From contig JAUIMM010000200.1 in NCBI GenBank assembly GCA_031769625.1, positions 55,016,001 through 55,080,000 of the forward strand: a stretch of 64,000 bases of DNA, in the 5' to 3' direction. A program made the position numbers and the translations under genes. The stretch comes from Taudactylus pleione (Eukaryota; Chordata; Amphibia; Anura; Myobatrachidae). The first letter of the stretch is position 1; every line of letters starts with the position of its first letter. Below are positions 45,541 through 57,625 of the stretch, piece after piece. A model generated the notes under the pieces. That model searched no databases and was not told the DNA's origin. It was given only the letters and a program-made list of their open reading frames with translations.

Positions 45541-45707
45541 GGTTCCAAAACCCGCAAGACCCGGAAGGCGGGATGATGACGTTTTGCCTCGATTTCAGAT
45601 CCGAGTCAGGCGGGAAAAGTCGAGCCTGACTCGGACCGGCCTCGGATCGGGGGGCTCGGGGGGGTTCGGATTTCAGAAATCCGAACCCGCTCACCCCTAT
45701 TTATAAT

Positions 45708-46145
45708 CAGTAAGTAGTAAAACTAGCATGGCATGGCTGTAATCAAACAAAGTATGATTTCAGCCCCATTATATTTCCTGTTCCCTTAGGGCTAGTAATA
45801 GTACTAGTGCTCCTTATGTTCCTCATTCCTTCCAATCATCAATGCAATGTCAGCAGGAAACTGACACTGCATACCCTGCACCCATTGGTAATGCACCATT
45901 GCCTAAAAGGTTTGTTGTGCAAGACCCATACTACACTACTAGCACTGGCTCCTTGGACCAGATTCAGAGATTTACAGTACAGTCACAGATCTGCACATGC
46001 GGAGTTCAGCTCCTGCGTATGCGCAATAAAATAAAAAAGCATTGGAGTTTTATGTAAATATCGAATTTATGTACATTTATGATCCAGGCCCCCTACACAG
46101 TATATAAAATGGTGTCAAAAAGGCCTCTTTGGTGCACTAAAAGAT
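45708..46145. other. Unassigned stretch
   Basis: A possible Harbinger-MITE relic around 45958-46095 (ACCAGATTCAGAG ... GATCCAGGCCCCC). No gene. Confidence 0.4.
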
Positions 46146-46318
46146 TATGGAGAGATGTATGAAGCCTTGGAGAGAGATACAGTGGAGAAGTTGCCCAAAG
46201 CAACCAACCAGCTTATGTCTTTTATCTAGCACAGTCTTTGAAATAACAGTTAGAAGCTGATTGGTTACTATGGACAACTTCTCCAATGTATGTCTCTCCT
46301 GATACGTCCCTCAATAAA
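46146..46318. repeat. Foldback MITE (AACCAATCAGCT type), copy 2
   Basis: GGAGAAGTTGCCCAAAGCAA and its inverted partner GACAACTTCTCC, with AACCAACCAGCTT mirrored by AGCTGATTGGTT. Relatives at 23829-23990 and 47647-47810. Confidence 0.75.
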
Positions 46319-46419
46319 ATAATTATAACAGCTTAATATAAAGTATGCATACGACAAAGGAGATATATACAGATATGTGAATCACGTTATTTCCAAAAAC
46401 CTGAACAATGCAAAAATCA

Positions 46420-46930
46420 CAGCTGCTCTCTCAATATCGGTTGCCGGAATATGCGCATGCTAATCTCAGCTTTCCCTTTCTGCCCCACAGTGCAATGGAG
46501 TGTACAAGCGGTAAGTCACCCACTCTCAGGCTGCGTGGTCTGTGCATTTGTGATGAAGATTGTAAACAACAATGACACAACATCGGTCACATTGCGGTAA
46601 CCTAAGATCTACTCTAACTACACTCCTCGAATACAACTAAACATGGCCTCTGAAGCTGTGAATTTGCAATTGGGAATGCACTAGCGTTCCCAGACACCCC
46701 CGTGACACTCCCATAACACCCCCATGAAAAAAGCCCCTTGCTGTGGTCTTTATAGGTCACCTTCCAGTTTCCACCCTGAAATACCCAAGGATTGCAAACC
46801 CTTTCTCAAATGTTAGCGAAACCGTACGCAATTACATACACCATAGGAAATTTGGGTTTGCCTGTACACAGTAAGGGTTTCAAGGACCTTTCGAGCCTAT
46901 GTAATAAATAGATTGCATGCTGTATATCCT
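46420..46930. repeat. Unclassified repeat, copy 1
   Basis: Shares CATGGCCTCTG, GACACTCCCATAACAC/GACACTTCCATAACAC and CCATGAGATGCCCC-like blocks with 48600-49110 in the same orientation. No coding signal. Confidence 0.65.
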
Positions 46931-47062
46931 CATTGTGGTATAAATATTTGTTTGAATCTGTGCAATTAATGTTTTACTTTTTCAATGCACTATGAAACGC
47001 CTAGTATCACATAAAAGCCCCTTGGATGAAACTACTTATTCCTTGTCTGCTGAACTTTATCT

Positions 47063-47402
47063 CTAAAGGTGCACGCACACACAACGCTTTTTTGAATGAT
47101 TATCGGTAACAATATCATTTATTGTTCAATCGTTGAAAAAATCGTTCATTTTCTGAGTTAAAACAATGAACGATTATCATTCATGCGCGTTCACGTTTGT
47201 AGGTCAGTCAGACTGACCAACTCAATGATTTTCAGTAAGGGAATATGCAAAAATCGTTTGTAGTTCAAAAATATCGTTCATTACATTTAGTAAATGAACG
47301 ATTTTAGTAAACGATTTTCGTTCATTTTTCCCTTGAAAAAAAGACCGAAAATCTTTTACTAAATCGTTCATTTACTAAATCGTTGTGTGTATGCATCTTT
47401 AG
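47063..47402. mobile_element. ATCGTTC-rich foldback MITE (340 bp)
   Basis: CTAAAGGTGCACGCACACAC on the left and inverted CTAAAGATGCATACACAC on the right. The interior is full of AACGATT/AATCGTT palindromes. Confidence 0.85.
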
Positions 47403-48600
47403 ACATAATTACTCATTGTTTGTTATATCTGGGAGCTAGCCTTATCCCTCAAATTTCTTTCCTGGCTGTAGACATGTTTTAAATCAATATTGTATAATTT
47501 TGTTATGTGAACAGAGGTAGTGCTACTCTGATTCCTATCTTTTCATTTAATCGCTTTGCAGTAGGTGAGTCAGTGTTTCCCTTTTCTGTGTCAGGATTAT
47601 AGACTTAGCTGACCAGTAGCAATCTATTATTTATTTGAATAAGGGGTTGATGTATTAGAGTGGAGAAGTGATAATGGAGAAGTTGCCTATAGCAACCAAT
47701 CAGCTCCTACCTATCATTTTATAGAATGTACTTGATAAATGCTACCTCAAAGCTGATTGGAGAAGTGGACCAGTGGAGAAGCTGTCCATAGCAACCAGTC
47801 TTTTTACTGCGTGATACTACAAACCCTGTTTATTAAGGTCCACCTGACTCCTTACACATAGTGGGGACAATTATGTCATGCAAAAATTTACATTTTGTAG
47901 ACAAAAGATAAACTTTACTTAAACTTCCTAAACAGGAAACAGATTATTTAAAAGGGATACTTTAGATTTAATGTTATGTTTTAATAGATCACTCCTGTCC
48001 TTGCTCCTGCAAACTCTATATACACGTTTTGTGCTTTTTTTTCGAAACAAACATAGTGCTTATTAAAGGATAATTTAACGTTAAAGGATTTTCTTAGCTC
48101 CACCCAAGAAGTAGAATAGTGGAGTCTCCAGTAACTCTCAACCCCTGTTACCACCCTACAACTACCATCGCTAGCCCAGCAACAGCATAAAGTTCATACA
48201 ATTACACAGAAGTTTGAACTCTGTTAGATAAAGATGTGCCATAGCGCCATAGAAACATCTCTATCACTAGAAGATGACTGGAGCTCCTGAACACTCCATC
48301 TTGGCAGCACAAATCACCGACTCAATACCACAAGTGTTGTTGATCTCACCACTTGTCTGCATAGTATTACTTGGGTTTCTGAGACCTCAGTGATATATCA
48401 CTAAAAATGTGGTGACAATGTTTCACAAAATAAACATTTATGTAAATGTATTAATGTGCAAGAACACAACTCAATTTCTAAACAGCATTCTGCCTGCAAA
48501 TGTTTTTATGGCTCAAGGTTTTAATGTCCATTTACAAAAAGAGTATAATGAACACAGATGGTGGGACTGAATAAGATATTGGTGCTATTGCAGCCAAAGT
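47403..48600. other. Mostly unassigned; foldback MITE copy 3 at 47647-47810
   Basis: GGAGAAGTTGCCTATAGCAA and AGCAACCAATCAGCTCC with inverted partners identify the foldback. The rest shows nothing recognised. Confidence 0.5.
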
Positions 48601-49110
48601 TGCAAATCTTTTGCAGAGTCGCAGCAGCATTAATATGCATATTCTAGTTCAGCCTTCCCCTTGTGTGTGCAAGACAGTGCAAGCCCTGAGATGCCCACTT
48701 TCAATGCCCAATGACTGTGCAACTGCGCCGGAGCTTCTGAACACTCCATATTGGCGCACCATCATAGCCACCATGAACACGCAACCAGCCTATGGCTGGA
48801 GCAGGGTCTCCTTATAAAACTGCTTTAAACATGGCCTCTGTGTCTGCAGCTCTGAGTTTGGGAACGCAGAGGTGTTCACTGACACGACTATGACACTTCC
48901 ATAACACGGCCATGAGATGCCCCTTTTTTGCATTCACTTCAGGCCACCCCCTAGGGATGTCCATGGTCTTACGCTGTCAGCTCTAGTGCCAGTGATCCCG
49001 TACGCAACAGCGCTTCTCTGCGTACCCTCAGAGAAAAGCATGCTCCTTAGGGGTTTTCAGGATTTTTTGCACAAGTGCAATAGCAAATAATTGCTCAACT
49101 GCGCAAACAA
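48601..49110. repeat. Unclassified repeat, copy 2
   Basis: See 46420-46930; the shared blocks occur in the same order. Confidence 0.6.
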
Positions 49111-50345
49111 TGGCATTGTGTCAACCTCTGAACCTCAGGTAATAGTCATCAAAGATTATGTTAACACTACATTATTTCTACATCCATATGCAAGAGTTTA
49201 TTTGTATTCGGTCAGCTGACTCAACATAATGGAGCTTATCATGTCAGGACAAATGCCCTTTAAAATATTAAATTTAATTTCATGATTCCATAATACAGAC
49301 AAAATTAGAACGGGTTAGAATGAGTACAAACATTTTTTATTTTTTTTAAAAGGATAATTCAATTTCCTTTCTATTCTGGTCTCTATTAAAACATTGAATG
49401 TAAGTCAGCCTTGGACAATTAGTTTATGTTGATATTTACCAGACATAAGTAGTTACATTAAGACAATATTGGCCACAACATTTTCTAACATGTTAATGTA
49501 TCAAACAGGAGGACTTTATGTGTTCCAATATTTGATTTTATAATATTAAATTAAGAAAACATCCATCTAAATATCTTATATTCACCAGAGTCAATGGCAC
49601 GTGAACTAAACTTAGAAGTATTGCATCCTTTCAAAACTTTTGATCTCAAGTTTCAATTGTTTTTCAAGGCACTCTAATTGATGTGCGTCCACTGTTGCAA
49701 TTCAATTACCTTTGAGAGCCCATTAATTATAGCATTTTCGCACCTAATTAGAATGGGATTAGCCGATAAAATGGCTAGACCCGTGTAAAGCCCTGGTTAG
49801 AGGGCGCCTAAAACCAGGACTAATCGCACATTTCTGCTCGCCTCCACAACAGGAGGCAAGCTAAAATGCCGGCACTGGCACTGACAGCTGCCAACACTAA
49901 CAATTGAATCACCCCCACTGTAGAACAGTAGCTCTCATTCAGCAACTTAAGCCAGCAGATATACTAATCAAAAAAAGAAACAATTTTTATTTATTTTTTT
50001 CATGTTCAAACAGGCCTAAAAATTGGAGACTATGAAATACAGGTAAAAAGCAATTGAATTATACTTAATTAACAATAAAAATATAATGAGCAGCGAAAAA
50101 TTTACATAGAATGATATAAAAGGGTATAAAGAGAAAATAAAAATAGGGAGTAAGAAATAAAAATTTACCATACACAATGGGTGGCTCATTAATATGTTTG
50201 ACCACAAAAACATTTACAAGCAGAAAAAAGAGGAAGTTTGCTCAAAAATGACATGTTTAATAGGGACTACTAAATACATTTGTGTAACTCTGTTATTGCT
50301 ACTAAGGATTCTGAATTTAAACCTCTATACACTCAAGCCTGTACC
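49111..50345. other. Mostly unassigned; MITE at about 49690-49918
   Basis: Right end AACAATTGAATCACCCCCA belongs to the GATTCAATT MITE type of 36221-36850. 49930-50340 is A/T-rich without signals. Confidence 0.5.
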
Positions 50346-52361
50346 TTCTAAAACCTGCCTATACCTTCTGAAATTGACGTTATTTGCGTACGCAGTCATA
50401 CAGTAAAATAAAAGCCTTCAGACCTTGAAAATGTGTTTCCAAAGCACAAAGTATATTATTCAACATAAAAACAGTAGGTTACATGCTGTGATCTAAAGAC
50501 AATTTAGCGCAAAGAAATCATACAGACCCAAGGTACAGTTATACATACGCACGCGCACTGGGACTAGTTACCGGCATTCATAAGAAACCTCCATCAACAG
50601 CATCAGCATGAAGACTCCAGATTGGAGTCTGTAAGCACATTTATACCCTTACAGGGATAAGCAATACAATAGAAAAGTTTGGCATGGTTTCATTGGTTCC
50701 CAGTGCGGGTGCATCTGTTACAGGATATTTAACAGGTTAATTCAAATGGACACAGGTCAGCCTCCTACAGCCTATTGTCTCCTCTATTCCCCCTTCATGC
50801 AAATCTAAGCTGTTAATTTTACAAAGTACATTTTAGTGTTTTAACTCTCTACTGTTCATAAGTTGAGAATGCAGGTTGCGATCTTCTCACCGATGATACC
50901 TGAAAGCTGTTGAGAAAGAGTCGATCAGTACAACACCAAACACTGTTTGCTTATCATGTACTAAACCTTAGATACCAAATAATCTTTTATTTCACAACAT
51001 TAGCAATAAATGAATAAACCCTGGATATTACACTTTGTAGCTATGGAACCTTTTACGTGAGTGTGCAGTGTGTAAGTATTATGGGTTTGGGAAAAGGCGC
51101 TAGTTAACAGATGCGTACGCATGAAGCTAATAAACAGCGTTCATATGCAGGATATCATGCATTCGCTAATGTGCGTTATGGTAACAGTGCAACTGTGCGT
51201 AATGTGCGGTGTTTATGCATGTGAGTCTATTTATGATGGATTTTATATATATATACAAAAATAACAATCAGGTGCGCCTAGTATCTATTATACAGTAATA
51301 GAACATCCACACATAAATGTCCACAGATCAAATGTCCAAAAACGTATCAATGCACTAGGTCTCCAGTCTTTAAAACCGCTACTCCTCTCTTCAATCCTTA
51401 ATATCCCTCAAGGAAAAAACTTTTTGTCTGCAATGAAAAAGAGAGGGCGCTTCATAGTTCAAAAAGTTTATTTAAACGTTAGGTGCACATACAACGATAG
51501 TGCCCGTACCTATAATAAAACTGTGTGGGCTTAATACCACATGGTTTAATATGAACACATCCACCAGCAATAAGCTCCTACCGCAACCATCAGCGAGTGC
51601 CAGGTGTCGCCGACGCCTGCTGGATGCAGGTCCCACTGGATCACTACACCGCGTCTCGGAAGCTGGGAGCCATGCTTGGAGGGTACACAGATCGTCACAG
51701 AGCTCCTCCCTAATGCATTTCGTCACAGACTTCGTCAGAGGGATGGGCTCTGTCACGTACAACAACCCTGTTAAGCCTTGCATCAGTCTCATCAGGAAAA
51801 TTAATTCCTCTCATGTGAGCGGTCTATTCCTTTCATGCTCACACACCTTAAACTCATTAGTCTTCTCAAGCAGATGCAACACACTCATTTTAGCCATTTG
51901 TTAAATGGATGATATTTTCATAAAATATACAACATAAAATCTTATTCCTAAAAGGTCCCAAAATATAGAGACCAAATTACATGCTAATTAAAAAAAATTA
52001 TCAAAAGGACATATCCTCGGATTCACATATCTACTGATACATATCAATTCTATTTTTCTGTAATTCATTATAACCTCAATCATGTATTACTGAAATAATA
52101 AAATACCAGAACCTATATCAGCATTTAGATGAAATTATAACATGAAAAGACCATGAGAACATATTGAAGAAATGATCATATAAAGAAGAAATACATCGAG
52201 TAATGACATAGGATTAAACAATTCAATTATACTGTATCAGTATTCATATTAAAATTAGAACACTCCTAGTCATTCTTAGTTCTAACCTAAATATTATGAA
52301 CACGTGAGTAACCACACTGGTGCAACACTGTGTCTCAGTCACACCCGTTACCCACATTGTT

Positions 52362-53328
52362 TCAACTTAAAAACGGAGTGATTCCTACTCCTTCATTCAG
52401 TCCTTTGGATACTAGGGTTCCCAGGGTGACGATCCAATATGTCTCCCGTTTCAAAAGGGATCTCTCCCTATCACCACCTCTCTTATCAGTATGTACTTTT
52501 TCAATACCTTTAAACTTCATACCCGTTGGATCACTATTGTGGCATTGCGAAAAGTGACGTGGGACGCTAAGATTTAAAACTTTATTCTTTATGTTGCGGG
52601 TGTGTTCTAATATCCGCAACTTTAACATCCTCTTCGTCTTGCCCACATATTTAAGTCCAAATGGACAAGTGAGTAAATACACTACAAATGTGGAATTGCA
52701 AGGAATTGATCTCATATGATTTACTTAGATTAAATACACTACAAATGTGGAATTGCAAGGAATTTATCTCATATGATTTACTTAGATTTACATTCCAAAA
52801 TTTCTTTGCTTTGTTTTCCCCAAGATTACAAATTTTACAACTACCACAAGTAAAAACACCTTTTACATTACCCAAAAGGCTATTTCTTGATTTTTGTGCA
52901 CTTTGTGGAATTACTTCGAAACAGCTTTTTGACACCAAAGATTTAACACTGTTTGCTTTTTTATATAGGATCTCAGGTTGCTCTGGTAGAACTTCATCAA
53001 GTATCGGATTTATTTTTAATAAATGCCAATTTTTTCTTAGAATCTTTTTAATTTCTTTTTCCTGGCTATTATATTGCGTTACAAATGGGCACAAAAATTG
53101 TTTCTCCTCATTTTTATCTTTGTAGTGCAATAATTCCCTCCTATTTCTTTCTCTTGCTTTAGTTTTAGATGCTTCTATTAATTCATTTGGATAACCCCGT
53201 TCTTCAAATCTTGTCTGATAGATACTGACTTGATCATCAAAACGTTCTAATGAATCACAGTTTCTTCGCAACCTTAAAAATTGAGAATACGGAATATTTG
53301 TTTTCCACTGTGGGAGATGGCAACTCTC

Positions 53329-53331
<3 letters not shown>
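52362..53331 (-). pseudogene. Penelope RT-EN linker and GIY-YIG endonuclease, frameshifted
   Basis: 53331-52780 encodes the region after the RT core (YSQFLRLRRNCDS, RFEERGYPNELI, KKILRKNWHLL, CGSCKICNLG with a Cys pair). 52715-52362, in another frame, encodes the endonuclease: VVYLLTCPFGLKYVGKTKR, RILEHTRNIKN, VPRHFSQCH and a WIVTLGTLVSKGLNEG tail. GIY-YIG nucleases nick target DNA for retroelement insertion. A 56-bp tandem duplication at 52677-52790 separates the two frames. Upstream RT is absent. Confidence 0.88.
52677..52790. repeat. 56-bp tandem duplication in Penelope coding region
   Basis: AATACACTACAAATGTGGAA followed by TTGCAAGGAATTKATCTC is present twice with one difference; one copy lies in each reading frame. 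Confidence 0.92.

Positions 53332-53335
<4 letters not shown>

Positions 53336-53365
<30 letters not shown>
53336..53365. repeat. (TA)n microsatellite
   Basis: About 15 TA units at the truncated end of the Penelope-like copy. Confidence 0.95.
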
Positions 53366-53367
<2 letters not shown>

Positions 53368-54097
53368 TCCCTTACTAACATTTTTAAACTGCAATGCAAT
53401 GTGTTATGGGCAGTGAGCTTCACTCTCAAACATGGTGGAGACCCCCAGCCAATTGCTGGTGCCATCCTGTCTGACAGTGAGTTTAAAAGTTTTCTTCTGT
53501 CTAATTAGGATACCTGTGTCAGTTCTTTTCAAGCAGATTTCTTACCGTTGTTCATTCAGTCAAATTCAAGTGTCTGAGCCATATTAGAATTGCCACAGCT
53601 ACACCTGTCCACATGTGGGGTCTCTCCATTTACATGCAAAAACACCCACAGTTCCTGGTGTATTGTCTTTTCTAATTACTTTTCTCAGGAAGCTGTTTTT
53701 CTAGTTGTTTTGGTATTTGCAAGGTTGTCCCCAGAATGGGCTTGTCATGGCTTCTAAAAGGATTACCAAAAACATTACCATCTGTACTTAGCTCATGAGT
53801 TGTAACTTAAAATGGCGCTGGACAGACATTCGCAAAATGGCATCGTGCAGATTCTTATTTTTAAGATGGAGTCTGGTTGCCATTCGCAAGATGGCATCGC
53901 TCCAAGCTAATTTTACACTGATTCTGTCTCAGCCACTAAACCAGCTTCGACACTACATTCTATATGCATCCAAACTACTACTAAATGAGACCAGCTCCCA
54001 GGACTCCTTGACAGATGTCACCTTCATGAGAATGAGCTCAGCATCATCTCCTCCCCAATGTTCCTGCAGTTGCCCAGCTACAAGTCAGGTACAGATG

Positions 54098-54390
54098 TCT
54101 CCTTGCTCATCTAGCATCAAAATGCCATGCAGAGCAATATGCCTGGCGTTAGTGAACCGCCAGGTCCCATGCAACTCTGCAGCATTGGGCATCTTTTTTT
54201 TGGCAAAAATGCTTCTAAGGCGCGATGCAACTAGGAACCAATAGGTGACTGTGCTGATTAATTGAATATGTGACACTTGTATACTTGTGTGTAACTGAGA
54301 CTGTAAACGGAACTTGGCATAGAACAACACTATGGCCGCTGCATCATAGAACTGCAATCCACATGAAAGAAACAATATCTGCACAAACCA
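54098..54390. repeat. Dispersed unclassified repeat, copy 2
   Basis: Matches 35475-35765 (CTCATCTAGCATCAA, ATGCCATGCAG, ATATGCCTGGCG, GACTGTAAACGG). Same orientation. Confidence 0.75.
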
Positions 54391-55173
54391 CAAATCACTT
54401 CTGGTTCTTCCCCTATATCTAAATCCACTATAATATCTAATATAATATGGAGAGGTGCTTCCAGGAATATAGTTAACTAATCCAAAACTAAAAGAAGAAA
54501 GGTATTCCCAATATGGGGCACTCACAAACCAAATACCATCTATATACAAATAGAGAATATGTAGAGAAACTCAAGTGTGCAAATGAGAAGTAGCTGGTGC
54601 CAATAGTGTCAGAAAGAGGTGCCCTTCACTCTCCAATTAGATAACACAAAGAAAATACAATAGACACCACACTACCAGCGCTAATCCTACATGCAATACA
54701 TATGACCAATTGTTAATAAAGTCAGCATCCTCCAGATTTCATCAGCAATGGATGACAAAATGACTAATTAATTGTTCTTTTCCTCGTAGATGTGTAAACC
54801 ATATGTCCCGTAAAAAGATAAAGAAAAATGGGCATATACTGTAGTGAAGTGCAGTTTAATTGACAATTAAAAACTATTAACAGTGAATAAAAAAAAACAG
54901 TAATAACAATGACCAGTGAATAATGTGAAACTGGTACATGAACAATTTAAAAGCACACAAATTGGAATCCCCAAGTAGCTGGATGGCAGCAATTACCAGA
55001 TCAATGGAAAGAGCTGACAACAGTCAGATCTTGATAAGCATGTGAGGGTGCCGTGACCCAGCATATGTCCCGGGGCAAAATACTGGACACTTGCCGGCAT
55101 CCTTTATAAGATCTGCAGCTTGTCGTCAGGTGGGATTCCAATTGAAACAACCAATGCATTGGTGGCTATCAAG
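54391..55173. other. Unassigned; possible outer part of the Penelope-like element
   Basis: No ORF. Contains CTTTATAAGATCTGCAGC and other non-coding sequence directly before the inverted terminal repeat at 55174, so some of it may be the element's 5' untranslated region. Confidence 0.35.
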
Positions 55174-55429
55174 CACTGCAAGTCCTGACATGTGTTTCGC
55201 CCTTTAGCTTAGTCATAGGAACAACCCGTACATCGGGTTGTGGAAGTCTATATCATGGTCATCATCCAATCAGCGAATGGAGAACTGTTGCAACTCAAAC
55301 ATATCCTGATCAAACAGACAAGAATGCGGTGGTAAATTACTACATTCAAAAATTATATTAAACAAAAAAATCAGCCCTAGAGGTCTGAGACCAAAGGTTT
55401 TTCCTTCTTTTGAGTTGGCAACATAAAAT

Positions 55430-57625
55430 TTGAAATTAGAATGGGAAGAAGTCCTCAAGAAGTGTGCACAGGACCTAATGTTGTTACTAATTAAACACGA
55501 TAACCTGATGCTGGAACAATATACTAAGAAGATTGACCAATTAACTAGTAAACTGAAGATCTTTGAACAAGAATTGAAATTCCAACAAAAATTCGAGAAA
55601 TATAAAAATGAACTGGCAGATTATGAGTAAACAATAACTGAACGTAAGCGAACCAAATTTATTCGTGACAAAAGAGATTATGTCACCAATCAGGTTTTCA
55701 GATGGAACAACAGAAGGAATGATAGAAAAATAGAAGGTATGAGGAGGCCATAACAAAGTCATACAACAACGGACCAAGAATCATCTGGCACTGAAGAATC
55801 TGATAATTCATTTCATCTAAGGCATAATTTACCCTCACATTCTTCTAAAGGTTTTTCAAAGACCCATAAGAGGAAGATTAGGAGGGGAAAGAAACACCAG
55901 AAACCAAGACAAATGGGAGACTCAGGATACACCAGGTACCAGAGGAGAACACAGAGAAGGAGATAGAACTTTGGGAGATGGAGTTGATAAATTGAGAATC
56001 ATCAATTTAAGTGACAGAGTTTTAAATGATATACAAAGAGATGTTCTTGGCAAAGGTCTTAGTTTTTCTTCAAATAATAATTTTGATCGATTTAAATGGG
56101 AGAAGGATCTCCATTTGTTTGGGAGAAAGCTCTTATTGATCAAATTCTATTCTAATGCTTGCTCTGACATTATAGATCAGTCACAACCAGCTATTGTTGA
56201 CCAAGATAAAGTTACTGGGATTAACAACAGCTTTCAGCTCAGTGAAGAATTCTCTGGGGAAGATTTGGAAGCCATAGGGACAATGCAAGATTTGATGGAT
56301 GAAAACAATAATTTACCATCCTTTAAAAGACCAGTGTGCAAAAAAAAGGGAACGTTTTATCCACAGATTAATACATGTCCAGTGGTAGGTACATTCATGG
56401 ACCTTGTATCAAGGCATCTGGATGAACTATGTGAAGATATCAGGGAACTGCCAATAACCTAAATAGGGAAGATAAAATTGCCCTCAAGGAAATTCAATCT
56501 TAGGACAATGTAGTGATCAAGCCCTCTGATAAGGGGAATAACATTGTGCTCTGGGCAAAAGATTTGTATATTGTGGAGGCCATGAGGCAATTGAAGGACA
56601 CCACTTGTTACAAGAGTTTAATCTTTAACCCACTGGAGGACTATAAACAACAATATGAAAACATGGTGAAGACAGTTTTCCAGCAGGGGATAATTACTAA
56701 AACAGAGTTTCAGTTTTTGGAAGTAGAGGACCCTGTAATATCTACATTCTAAATGCTACCTAAGATCTATAAACATGGAATAGTACCACCTGGACATCCA
56801 ATAGTATCAGGAATAAAAAGCCTGATGGAACAGGCAAGCAAATTCCTGGATGTACATTTAAGGAAATATGCTACAAACCTACCTTCATACACACAGGACT
56901 CCATGGACGTATTACATAAGATAGATGAGATCCATATTGAGAAAGGTGTCCTACTTGCAATGTGTGATGTAGAATCGCTCTATACGAGCATTCAACATTA
57001 GAAAGGTATGCTGTCTATCCAATATTATCTGGAGAAGGATGGTATGACTGAATTTGGACAATTTCTGATAAAATTGCTTACATTTGTACTAACTAAAAAC
57101 TTCTTTGTCTTTGATGGCAGGTTTTACCTGCAGGTAAGAAGCACAGCGATGGGGGCAGCTTGTGCCCCCACCTATACCAATATTTACTTAGGATGGCGGG
57201 AGGAGACTATAATTTTCAATGATGACAATGAGGAATATACAAGACATATACTCATTTGGATGAGATATATAGATGATCTCCTGAGACTATGGGATGACTC
57301 CCATGAGGAATTTGTGAAGTTTATTTATTCTTTAAATAATAACGAGTTAAACCTCAGATTAACCTATGAGGTCAGTGAAACTGAGGTTACATTTCTCAAT
57401 TTGAGGATATGTCGAATGAAAGATGGCCAGATCTCCACAGATCTGCACAGGAAACACACCGCAACCAACAGTGTATTACATAGGTCTAGTGCAAATTTTC
57501 CCCCTGTATTGAGTGGAATACAAAGAAGTGAGTTCCTACACCTCAAGAGGAATTTTTCAGACCCCTTACAATTTGTGAAGAGATCAGAGGAACTCTCTGA
57601 TAGACTTTTAAAGAGGGGGTTATAG
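55430..57625 (+). pseudogene. Penelope-like reverse transcriptase, decayed
   Basis: RNA-templated DNA synthesis for the element. 55430-55630 gives a charged coiled-coil-like start (LMLEQYTKKIDQLTSKLKIF). 55971-56462 carries the pre-RT region (FDRFKWEKDLHLFGRKLLL). One frame from 56513 to 57625 then holds the RT blocks: VIKPSDKGNNIVLW, MLPKIYKHGIVPPGHPIVSG, CDVESLYTSIQH (first catalytic Asp), STAMGAACAPTYTNIYLG and the catalytic MRYIDDLLRLW (YIDD at residues 87-90 of the piece starting 57008). Breaks: stops at 56750-56752 and about 57000-57002, a frameshift between 56462 and 56513, and another near 57610. Confidence 0.9.

Larger units (their letters stand above)
42610..45699 (-). mobile_element. 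hAT transposon copy 3 (3090 bp), keeps BED finger
   Basis: TIRs TAGGGGTGTGC/TAGGGGTGAGC with a perfect 8-bp duplication TTTATAAT at 42602-42609 and 45700-45707. Minus-strand order: promoter (TATA 45540-45532), 155-160-bp array, transposase N-terminus with BED finger (44302-43200), then a junction directly to the 3' untranslated part. The catalytic and C-terminal domains are deleted. Confidence 0.95.
51247..53336 (-). mobile_element. Penelope-like retroelement, 5'-truncated
   Basis: On the minus strand it runs from a truncation point at a (TA)n run (53336-53365), through the end of the RT region and the linker, to a GIY-YIG endonuclease, then a long non-coding tail (52360-51250) with CTGTGACGAAATGCATTAGG, a kind of sequence found in Penelope terminal repeats. 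TA-rich runs at both ends. The reverse-transcriptase catalytic motifs are missing. Confidence 0.82.
50346..53952 (-). mobile_element. Second LTR-like copy, split by a Penelope-like element
   Basis: Minus-strand blocks at 53952-53800 (TGTCGAAGCTGGTTTAGTGG) and 51180-50346 (AATGTTGTGAAATAA, TAAGGTTTAGTACATGATAA, TATAAAT near 50640, TACTTTGTGCTTTGG) match the solo LTR 29865-30916 in the same order. The Penelope-like element 51247-53336 lies between them. 53370-53800 has no clear match and may be LTR sequence lost from the other copy. Confidence 0.6.
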
